Source: Actinomyces sp.
GTDB lineage: Bacteria; Actinomycetota; Actinomycetes; Actinomycetales; Actinomycetaceae
Direction: 5' to 3'
DNA: 64,000 nt
NCBI RefSeq assembly: GCF_029851875.1
Contig: NZ_JARKVC010000018.1
Location: 1-64,000, forward strand
The notes under the pieces are model-generated. The model worked only from the letters and a program-made list of their open reading frames with translations. It did not search any database and was not told where the DNA came from. Both the position numbers and the translations under genes were made by a program. Numbering within the stretch: the first letter of the stretch is position 1; every line of letters begins with the position of its first letter. This document shows, in pieces, positions 56,232-64,000 of this stretch.

Positions 56232-59200
56232 GTGCCCCAGATCGTCTTGTCATCGTGTGCCCCCGCGGTCCCGGAGACGGGACAGGTCGTCCAGGTCCGA
56301 GGTTCCGTCTGGGCGGTCACGAACGTGACGTGCCAGGCACTGCCACGCAGCGCGGCTGACGACGGTGCGTCCCGTCTCGAGCATGTCGTCGATCTCCAGT
56401 CCCTTGACGAGGACCGCATGGGCGAGGAGCTCACCGTGGTGTGGGAGCTGGAGGTCGGACAGTCGGTGGTGCCAGACCGCGGCCTGCCTGAGAACATCGA
56501 CGCGGATGCCTTTGACTCGCCCGAGACTCTTGGTGCCTTCGTCGACGCTGTGCGCTGGGGCGCCGTCACCTCAGCCGATCCGAAGGCCTTCCAGGCTCCC
56601 TTCCGCTCCGGCGTCACCCTGGAGCCCTACCAGCTCGAGCCTCTGCGCCGGGCGCTGGCAGCCCCGCGTACCAACCTCCTGCTGGCCGATGATGTCGGCC
56701 TGGGCAAGACGATCGAGGCGGGCCTGGTAATCCAGGAGCTGCTGCTGCGCCACCGGGCCCGCTCGGTCATCATCGTGTGCCCGCCGAGCCTGGCCCTGAA
56801 GTGGCGTGACGAGATGCGCGAGAAGTTCGGCCTCGACTTCGTTATTGTGGACTCGGCCCGTATGGCTGCTGACCGACGCACCTACGGGCTGGCCGCCAAC
56901 CCGCTGCGCCTCCACCCGCGCGTCATCGTCTCCATGGCATGGCTGCCCGGCGTGCGCGCCCAGCGGCTCCTGCGTGAGGTCCTGGCCGACGCCGCACGGT
57001 CCGGTACGGCCCGCTCCTACGCCTTCGACGTGCTCGTCGTCGATGAGGCGCACCATGTGGCCCCGGCAGCGCCGACAACAACGGGGGGGGGGTGATGCTC
57101 GAGGCTACGCGGTCGACTCCCAGCGCACCCGGGCAGTGCGGCGTCTGGCGGAGAGCTGCGAGCACCGCCTCTTCTTGTCGGCGACGCCTCACAACGGGTA
57201 TACCGAGTCCTTCTCGGCCCTGCTGGAGATGATCGACCCGCGCCGCTTCGCCCGCGGCGCAGGTATCGACACCACCGCCCTGAACGAGGTGACGGTGAGG
57301 CGTCTGAAGTCGCAGATCAAGGAGAAGGACTTTCAGCGGCGCCAGGTCAAGGTCCTCTCCTATGACGCGTCCCCCGATGAGGAGCAGGCCTACGACACCC
57401 TCGATGGCCTCCTGCGTGACTCCGGCCGCTCGCAGGGGCGTCGGCACCTGGACATTGCCGCTCTCTTGCTCAAGAAGCGCTTCCTGTCGAGCCCCTGGGC
57501 CTTCGCACGGACCCTGGAAGGCTACCTGGACCGCTCGTTGCCCGATGGACGCCTTGATGGCTTCGACGACCTGGACGATGACTACTACACGCAGGTCATG
57601 GGCTCTGGCCAGTCCGATGAGGAGGAGGGACTGGCTGCTCAGCCGGAGATGGACACGCTCCTGTCTACCCGCGCCTCGAACCCGCTGTCGGCCGCCACGC
57701 GTGGCCAGCTTGAGGACCTGGCCGCCTGGGCCCGGGGCTACCAGTCTCGCCCTGACACTCGTCTGAAGGTCCTCGTCTCCTTCCTCGACGCCGTGTGTCG
57801 TCCCGACGGGAGGACCTGGACCAATGAGCGGGTGGTCGTCTTCACCGAGTACGCGGACACCTTGGACTGGATCCTCTCCGTCCTGCGTCAGCAGGGTTAT
57901 GACCAGCGCCTGGCGGTTATCCGCGGCTCGACGTCGGCCGATGAGCGTGAGGACGTCCGCGCGCGCTTCAATGCCGACCCCGCCGAGGAGGACGTGCGCG
58001 TCCTTGTGGCCACCGACGCCGCCGGGGAGGGCATCGATCTGCAGACCTACTGCCACCGCCTGGTGAGCTTCGACATCCCTTTCAACCCCTCCCGTCTGGA
58101 GCAACGGGTGGGGCGCATCGACCGCTACGGCCAGCGCGAGGTCCCGGAGATCTACTACCTCACTCCCACGGGCAGAACAGGCCTGTACGCGGGTCACCAG
58201 GACTTCCTCGGGAGGCTTGCGGAGAAGATCGCCACGGAGACCCAGGACCTGGGTGTCGTCAACCCGCTCATCGACGAGGAGGTGACTGCGCAGTTCCTCG
58301 GGCGTGCTCTCCGCAAGGCCCCCGCTCAGGGGCGCGATGAGCAGGCCATCACGCAGGCCCTGGCCGGGTCGACCACGCTCAACCAGCAGCTGACGGCACT
58401 CGCGGCGGGATATGAGAGCCGCAAGGAGCGAATGCACTTGACACCCTCGGCGGGCCGACGAGTGGTCGATGAGGCACTGCGCCTGACGCATCAGCCGCTT
58501 CTGACGGAGGTTGGCAGCGAGGATACTGATGCGGCGGTCTTCGCTGTGCCGACTCTGGGGCGCTCCTGGCAGGACGCCCTGGTGGGCCTCGACACCCGCC
58601 TGGCGCCGGGGCAGCTGCGGCCGATCACCTTCGACGAGGAGGCCGGGCGTGTACCTGGGATCGTCCACGTTCACCTGGGTCATGCGCTCATGCGCAAGGC
58701 GACCCGCATCCTGCGGGCGAACCTCTTCAGCCCGCACTCCCAGATGAGCCGGGTCACAGCGGTTGTGCTGCCTGGCCTGGAGCACTCCTGCGCTGCATCC
58801 CTGTCCCGCCTGGTCCTCGTGGGTCGTGGGGGACTGCGGCTGCACGAGGAGGTTTTCATCACCGGGGTGCGGCTGCGCGGACACCGCGTTGCTGAGGACA
58901 TGCTCTCCCGTGTGCTCGATCGCGCCCTGGATCCGGACGGTTACCGGCTGGCAGGGCCGCAGGTGCGACGCCGCCTGACTGACCTGTGGAACGACGACGG
59001 GCACCTGCGTGCCCGGCTCGTGGAGGAGACGGAGCGGCGGGCGGTGACCCTCCAGGACAGGGTGACTGCCAACCTTGAGGAGCGCCAGCAGGCCGATGCC
59101 CAGCGCGTCCACGACATCTTCGCGGCCTTCCGTGCCAACCTCACTGACTCCCTGGACCGTCTGCGCGCCGAGGAGCGCGAGCAGCAGGGGATGCTCGCCC

Positions 59201-59403
59201 TGTGGTCGCAGGACCAGCGCCACCAGCGCGCCCGGGACGTGCGCGCCATGGAGGATCGCCTGCGTGCCCTGGATGATGAGGAAGCACGCGAGGCTGAGGC
59301 GATGGCGCTGCGTTACCAGGACGTGCGGCCCTACGTCTCGCCCGTGGCCCTCGTGCTGGCTGTAAGCGAGGAGGACGCGATGGCCTGGGAGGGACAGGCA
59401 TGA
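56232..59403 (+). CDS. drmD: DISARM DrmD SNF2-like helicase, frame interrupted by a G10 tract
   Basis: The GTG at 56232 has GGAGG eight bases upstream. The first part reads through Walker A DVGLGKT (Gly156-Thr160) and DEAHH (Asp271 onward), then stops at TGA 57093-57095 right after ten G. From the G run a second frame continues with AVDSQRTRAVRRLAESCEHR, FLSATPHNGYTESF, VVVFTEYADTLDWIL, DAAGEGIDLQ and QRVGRIDRYGQ to 59403. With nine G the two parts join into 1056 codons, the usual DrmD length. It overlaps the next gene (ATGA). It is read as class 1 DISARM helicase in an 'off' frame or with a homopolymer error. Confidence 0.85.
57083..57092 (+). repeat. drmD: Homopolymeric G10 tract in drmD (putative phase switch)
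   Basis: Ten consecutive G lie in the linker after the DEAH box, where gain or loss of a base would leave the helicase fold intact. G10 gives a stop immediately after the tract; G9 or G12 keeps the frame open. No other homopolymer of this length was noticed in the window. Confidence 0.75.
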
Positions 59404-62400
59404 GCCCGACGAGAGGAACAGGGCACAGGACGACGTCGGGACGAGGCACCCGGAGCGTCACGGGAGCGAGAAGCACCGCCGCTCGCTCGGCAGCCGAGCA
59501 GCACCGTGAGTGGCTGGAGCTGGTGGATACGGACGGGCCTTTCCTGTCCGTCCCGGTCATGACGGCGCTGTACCCGCAGGGCATGCCGTCACTGGACCGA
59601 GCCCGCCGGGAGGTTCTGCGTACGGCACAACCATCCTTCGACCGCGCCTGGGATGCATGGGACAGTCACCCGGACCCGGAGCGGGCACTGGACGACTACC
59701 GCCGGGCACGTGACGCCTGGGTGGCGACGGTCCTCGCCGACGGCATCGGCTGGGGCGGGGACTATATGGGTGCGGCGATCCTCCCCGCCCTCGGCGAGAC
59801 CTACCGGGTGGTCTCCGACGGCTTCCCGGCGGTGACGCTGAGACCAAGCGGCGCTCTGGCCCACGGGGAGCAGGTCGGCGCCCTCCTGCTCGTCACCGAC
59901 CCGGTGCGCTCCTTGCGCGACGCAGGTGATGACGAATGGGCGGCCAACCTCATTGACCGGATGGCGGCCATGTTACGCTGCCGGAACTCGGCCTGCACGA
60001 TCGGCGTCGTGACGGACGGGCGCTGGTGGGCGCTGGTGAGTGCGCCCCCGGGCGGGACGACGGCCTCGGGCATCGTGGACTGCCAGACGTGGGTAGAGGA
60101 GCCGGCCACCCGCGACGCCTTCTGCGAGCTCCTGTCCCTGCGCCGCCTCCTGGGTGGGGAGAGCAAGGACCGACTGCCGGTCCTCTTCAAGGACTCCGTC
60201 CTGGCAGCGGAGGAGGTGACGGAGTCCCTGGGTACGCAGGTGCGCCGGGCAGTCGAGCTGGTAGTCACTGCTGTGTCCGAGGCTGCCCTCAGCGCAGAGA
60301 CGGGGGAGCACTCCGACCCGCTGCCCGAGGACGTCCACAAGGTCTACGAGGCGGTCGTCACCGTCATGATGCGTGCCGTCTTCCTCCTTTTCGCTGAGGA
60401 GCGCGGGCTTCTGCCCGCGCAGTCCCTCTACACCGGCGGCTACGGCCTGGCAGGCGTCCTGGACGCGCTAGAGGCACGCGCCCGGGATGAGGGCGAGGAG
60501 TCTATGGATGGCACGTGCCTGACCTGGCACCGGCTGCTGGCGGCTTCCCAGGCTCTGTACAGGGGCGTCAACGTCGAGGACATGAGGATGCCTGCGTACG
60601 GTGGCTCTCTCTTCGCCCCAGTCCGTTTCCCCTTCCTCACGGCGACGGACGCGAGCGGCGCCCTACGCCTGGCGGTCTCCGACCGGGTCATGCTGCACGT
60701 GCTGCGCTCGCTCCAGACGACCCGGACCGGTAAAGGAGGGGAGGTTCGCCGTCTGTCCTTCCGGGACGTTGACGTGGAGCAGATCGGCTACATCTACGAG
60801 GGGCTGCTCGGTTACACGTGCACGCGCGCTCGAGAGACGGTGCTGGGACTCATTGGCGCCGACGGCGCTGAGCCGGAGGTGCCCCTGGTGGTGCTGGAGA
60901 AGCTGGCCGAGGAGCACGCCGACGACACCGACCTCGCCGAGGCTGTCATCGCCTGGCTCAAGGAGCACCAGAGCGCGGCGAAGCCACCTACGAAGAATGC
61001 CCTCGCCAAGGCCTTCTGCTCCGGGGACACGATGGATGGGGCAGAGGTCGAGCGGACCCTGCTGGCCGTGACCCGGGACCGGGAGGTGCATGAGGCCCTT
61101 CGCCCGTGGATCGGCGCTATCCGCCGCGATCTGCGCGGCCGACCAGTGGTCATCGAGGCCGGTGGCCTGGTAGTGACCGAGACCCCATCGCGGCGCAATG
61201 CCGGTGCCCACTACACGCCTCGTGCGCTCGCCGAGGAGGTCGTGCGCTACGCCCTGGAGCCGCTGGTCTTCAACCCGGGCCCGCACCAGACGAACGACCA
61301 CTCGGCCTGGCGGCTGCTCAGCTCCGACCAGATCCTCGGCCTGCACGTGGCGGATATTGCCTGTGGCTCGGGCGCCTTCCTCGTGGCCGCGGCCCGCTTT
61401 CTCGCTGATCGTCTCGTCGATGCATGGACCCGTGAGGGGGAGATCGGGAGCTACACGGGCTTACCCGGCGGGGCGCGAAGCCACGCCCTGCGGCAGGTGG
61501 TAGCCCGGTGCCTGTACGGGGTGGACATCAATGAGATGGCCGTGGAGATGTGCAAGCTCTCCCTGTGGCTCGTCTCCCTGGACAAGGACAAGCCCTTCAG
61601 CTTCGTGGATGACAAGATCATGGTCGGCAACTCGCTGCTGGGGATCACTGACCTGCGCCAGCTGCGCGCCCAGCACATCGACCCGGATGCGGCTCCTGCG
61701 AGGCGCCTCTTCGAGCTTGACCGTACAGGGGACTACGCGCCTGCCCTGGACGTCGATGAGGTCCTAGCGAGGGTGCGGAAGCGGCGACATAGGCTCGCTT
61801 GCGAGGTCGATAACAGCGACCCGGCCCGTTCGACGACGACGAAGCAGCGGCTTCAGCGGGAGAACGAGAAGGACCTGAGACTCCTGGAGCGCGTGGCCGA
61901 CGCGGTCGTAGCCGCAGGATTGGACCCGGCGGTTGGTGCTAAGCCGGGCAAGAGGCTGAACGAGGCCTACGGAGACCTGGCAGTCGCTCTCGGCCGTGCC
62001 TTCCCTGACGAGGGTGAGGGAGACGCGGAGATGCTGGAAACCATCCTTGAGCGTGGGCTGAGCCCGATGGAGGAGACGGACTACGATCGTTGGCGCTGCC
62101 TCCACTGGCCGCTCGCGGTCCCCGAGGTCATGGAACGCGGTGGATTTGATGCCATCGTGGGGAATCCGCCATTCCTCGGTGGGCAGAAACTCAGCGGTTC
62201 CATGGGTGAGAATGTTCGCGACTGGTTCGTCCACGTCCTCGCGAATGGACAACGCGGCAGCGCGGACCTCGTCGCCTACTTCTTCCTTCGTGCTTTCAGG
62301 CTGCTGAGGCCGACAGGAGCACTCGGGCTCATTGCGACGAATACCCTCGCCCAGGGTGACACCCGCGAGGTGGGGCTCGACCGCATAGTCGAGGGAGGAT

Positions 62401-63593
62401 TCACCATCACGCGCTCCATCCAGTCCCGCACGTGGCCGGCGGCAAGCGCCAACCTCGAGTACGCGGCCGTCTGGGGGAGCCGAGGCCGCGTGGCCGTTGA
62501 GGCGGCACGCGTGTGTGACGACGCACCCGTCGCCCGCATCAGTACCCTCCTGGAACCTGAGGGGCGTGTTCGTGGTAATCCCGAGCGACTGGTGGAGAAC
62601 GCCAATGTCGCCTTTCAAGGCTGTATTGTGCTTGGCAAGGGCTTTATTTTGGAGCCGGAGGAAGCGCAGGCCTGGATCGCTGAGGACCCGCGTTACGCCG
62701 AGGTCCTCTTCCCCTACCTCAACGGCGAGGACCTCAACTCCCGCCCCGACTGCTCAGCCTCCCGATGGGTCATTGACTTCAATGAGCGATCTGAGCGTGA
62801 CGCATCGAGTTACGCTGCACCCTGGTGTCGTGTTGCTGGTGCTGTGAAGCCTGAGCGTATAGCCAAGGACGGATATAAATATCCACGCATGGTCAACGAG
62901 TGGTGGAAGTTCTGGAACTCACGGCCTGCTATGCGACGGGCGATTGCCGAGTTCGACGAGGTGCTGGTCATCGCCCTGGTGAGCAAGACGGTCATGCCCG
63001 TGCGTGTGCCGACCGGACAGGTCTTCAGTCATGCACTTGGCGTCTTCGCGACGGACTCCTACAGCGATCAGGCGGTGCTCTCCTCATCCCTGCACCAGGC
63101 CTGGGCGATCAAGAACGGCTCGGGGATGCGGGGCGATCCCCGCTACACGCCGTCGGACGTCTTCGAGACCTTCCCGAGGCCCGAGCCTACCGATGCCCTC
63201 GACATGATTGGTCGGATGCTGGACACACAACGCCGGGAGGTCATGCTGCGCCGGGACCTCGGCCTCACCAAGCTCTACAACCTCGTCAATGACCCAGACC
63301 TCGCGCCCGGCGTGGACCCTGACGTGGACCGCCTGCGCCGCATCCACCGCGAGCTCGACGAGACCGTGGCCGCCGTCTACGGCTGGGGAGATATTCCCTT
63401 GGATCACGGCTTCCACAGCTACCGGAAGATGACACGTTGGACCGTCTCCCCGGCGGCCCGCGTCGAGTTCCTCGACCGCCTCTTGGAGGAGAACCAGCGC
63501 CGTGCCGCCACCCAGGCACCCGCTCAGACCCAGATGAAGCCCCGTGGAAAGCGCGGCGCTGCACCCGTTCAGGAGGAGACCCTCGATGTCTGA
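59400..63593 (+). CDS. drmMI: DISARM DrmMI adenine-specific DNA methyltransferase
   Basis: The 1397-aa protein has a long N-terminal region typical of Eco57I/BREX-like methylases. The SAM-binding motif DIACGSGAFLVAAARFL follows (around residues 653-670), preceded by RRNAGAHYTPRALAEEVV. The catalytic motif is NPPF near residue 921 in FDAIVGNPPFLGGQ. A C-terminal target-recognition part contains NPERLVENANVAFQGC and YTPSDVFETFPRPE. It modifies host DNA at N6 of adenine so DISARM spares it. It overlaps drmD by four bases and drmA by eight, so the set is one operon. The stretch near 62.6-62.9 kb is visibly less GC-rich. Confidence 0.9.
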   Translation: MSPTRGTGHRTTSGRGTRSVTGARSTAARSAAEQHREWLELVDTDGPFLSVPVMTALYPQGMPSLDRARREVLRTAQPSFDRAWDAWDSHPDPERALDDYRRARDAWVATVLADGIGWGGDYMGAAILPALGETYRVVSDGFPAVTLRPSGALAHGEQVGALLLVTDPVRSLRDAGDDEWAANLIDRMAAMLRCRNSACTIGVVTDGRWWALVSAPPGGTTASGIVDCQTWVEEPATRDAFCELLSLRRLLGGESKDRLPVLFKDSVLAAEEVTESLGTQVRRAVELVVTAVSEAALSAETGEHSDPLPEDVHKVYEAVVTVMMRAVFLLFAEERGLLPAQSLYTGGYGLAGVLDALEARARDEGEESMDGTCLTWHRLLAASQALYRGVNVEDMRMPAYGGSLFAPVRFPFLTATDASGALRLAVSDRVMLHVLRSLQTTRTGKGGEVRRLSFRDVDVEQIGYIYEGLLGYTCTRARETVLGLIGADGAEPEVPLVVLEKLAEEHADDTDLAEAVIAWLKEHQSAAKPPTKNALAKAFCSGDTMDGAEVERTLLAVTRDREVHEALRPWIGAIRRDLRGRPVVIEAGGLVVTETPSRRNAGAHYTPRALAEEVVRYALEPLVFNPGPHQTNDHSAWRLLSSDQILGLHVADIACGSGAFLVAAARFLADRLVDAWTREGEIGSYTGLPGGARSHALRQVVARCLYGVDINEMAVEMCKLSLWLVSLDKDKPFSFVDDKIMVGNSLLGITDLRQLRAQHIDPDAAPARRLFELDRTGDYAPALDVDEVLARVRKRRHRLACEVDNSDPARSTTTKQRLQRENEKDLRLLERVADAVVAAGLDPAVGAKPGKRLNEAYGDLAVALGRAFPDEGEGDAEMLETILERGLSPMEETDYDRWRCLHWPLAVPEVMERGGFDAIVGNPPFLGGQKLSGSMGENVRDWFVHVLANGQRGSADLVAYFFLRAFRLLRPTGALGLIATNTLAQGDTREVGLDRIVEGGFTITRSIQSRTWPAASANLEYAAVWGSRGRVAVEAARVCDDAPVARISTLLEPEGRVRGNPERLVENANVAFQGCIVLGKGFILEPEEAQAWIAEDPRYAEVLFPYLNGEDLNSRPDCSASRWVIDFNERSERDASSYAAPWCRVAGAVKPERIAKDGYKYPRMVNEWWKFWNSRPAMRRAIAEFDEVLVIALVSKTVMPVRVPTGQVFSHALGVFATDSYSDQAVLSSSLHQAWAIKNGSGMRGDPRYTPSDVFETFPRPEPTDALDMIGRMLDTQRREVMLRRDLGLTKLYNLVNDPDLAPGVDPDVDRLRRIHRELDETVAAVYGWGDIPLDHGFHSYRKMTRWTVSPAARVEFLDRLLEENQRRAATQAPAQTQMKPRGKRGAAPVQEETLDV

Positions 63594-64000
63594 GACCACA
63601 CCCCGCCTGTCCATCGACCCTAGCGCTGGCACGCTCTCTCAGGACGGCACTGCCTACGTCTTCGATGAGGAACCCTCCTCGACCTCTGTTTCCGCCCGCG
63701 CCGGGCTCCTGGAGGTCCTGCGTCGTGGGCTCCTTGGACCGGCTCAGGGGGAGCGTGAGGTCCTTACGACCCCGCCCAACCAGCGCTACCTTCTCGGGCG
63801 TATCGCACCTACCCGCCTGCACGACGCCGTCGAGAATCCCGCCGCCGATACCTTAGATGACAGTGCCGAGGGTATCGACCCACTGGACGCGGCCGCCTCC
63901 ACCGGTGTCCCGGTCACTGGCGTTGAGGAGGGTGCACTCGACGCCGCTGCGGAGGAGGACTCCGGTGAGGACACTGATGACGAACCCGTGCGCCGCGGCC
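63586..64000 (+). CDS. drmA: DISARM DrmA, 5' part (truncated by window)
   Basis: The ATG at 63586 has AGGAGG nine bases upstream and overlaps the drmMI stop. 138 codons are visible before the window ends, with no stop. The start of the protein has ARAGLLEVLRRGLLGPAQGEREVLTTPPNQRYLLGRIAPTRL, the characteristic opening of DrmA, a large helicase-related core protein. An acidic low-complexity linker follows (DAAAEEDSGEDTDDE). The next genes should be drmB and drmC. Confidence 0.82.
   Translation, partial: MSETTPRLSIDPSAGTLSQDGTAYVFDEEPSSTSVSARAGLLEVLRRGLLGPAQGEREVLTTPPNQRYLLGRIAPTRLHDAVENPAADTLDDSAEGIDPLDAAASTGVPVTGVEEGALDAAAEEDSGEDTDDEPVRRG

Noticed and set aside
56923-59223. Open frame of 766 codons antisense to drmD
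   Set aside because: The sense strand carries complete helicase motifs; the antisense translation has none.

Overview
The window is 64 kb of a high-GC actinobacterial chromosome. The atp order (atpI-like, B, E, F, H, A, G, D, C, then a DUF2550 gene), the leaderless guaA, the PspC-type sensor kinase and the dense sugar and polyol transport genes fit the Actinomycetaceae (Actinomyces-like). That placement is an inference from gene content, not from a marker comparison.

Layout. 0-4.5 kb: an export operon made of a 36-aa secreted-like peptide, a lipoprotein, a membrane adaptor with a peptidoglycan-binding domain, and a MacB-type ABC ATPase/permease fusion. 4.6-19.3 kb: a cyclitol/sugar catabolic island with an inositol 2-dehydrogenase (IolG), a second Gfo/Idh/MocA oxidoreductase, a clear IolE dehydratase, two further TIM-barrel isomerase-like proteins, two paralogous sugar-porter permeases, a zinc alcohol dehydrogenase, a LacI-type regulator, a TauE-like permease and a degenerate sugar porter. 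A 14-bp palindrome close to TTTGTCNNGACAAA recurs in five of its promoters. The ring-opening genes of the classical inositol route (iolD, iolC, iolB) are absent from the window. 19.3-22.1 kb: a large intergenic repeat island, an 83-aa membrane protein and guaA. 22.4-27 kb: three aldo/keto reductases, a carboxymuconolactone-decarboxylase-like protein and a LysR regulator. 27-36.7 kb: a domain-permuted GH3 glycosidase, a quinone-reductase-like flavoprotein, an isochorismatase-like hydrolase, an O6-methylguanine methyltransferase, an atypical sirtuin, a 1113-aa ABC exporter fusion and a DJ-1/PfpI protein. 37-41.1 kb: an unassigned intergenic element, then a permease and a double alpha/beta hydrolase facing a GntR regulator. 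41.2-46.2 kb: an envelope-stress module of two membrane proteins divergent from a PspC-histidine kinase and its LuxR-type response regulator. 46.2-56.1 kb: yrdC, a wecA-type transferase and the whole F1Fo ATP synthase operon. 56.2-64 kb: the first three genes of a class 1 DISARM phage-defence system (drmD, drmMI, drmA), running off the window.

Most notable points. (1) drmD is interrupted by a run of ten G; nine G would restore one 1056-codon frame, so the defence system looks phase-variable, or else it carries a homopolymer error. (2) The inositol-like island has shared operators but lacks the ring-opening enzymes and adds a zinc dehydrogenase. (3) Two intergenic islands about 10 kb apart carry convergent copies of the same roughly 21-bp repeat around a central palindrome. 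A second palindrome family flanks the aldo/keto reductase genes. (4) The first operon begins with a tiny secreted-like peptide ending in Gly-Gly-Trp-Cys that is translationally coupled to a lipoprotein and an exporter.
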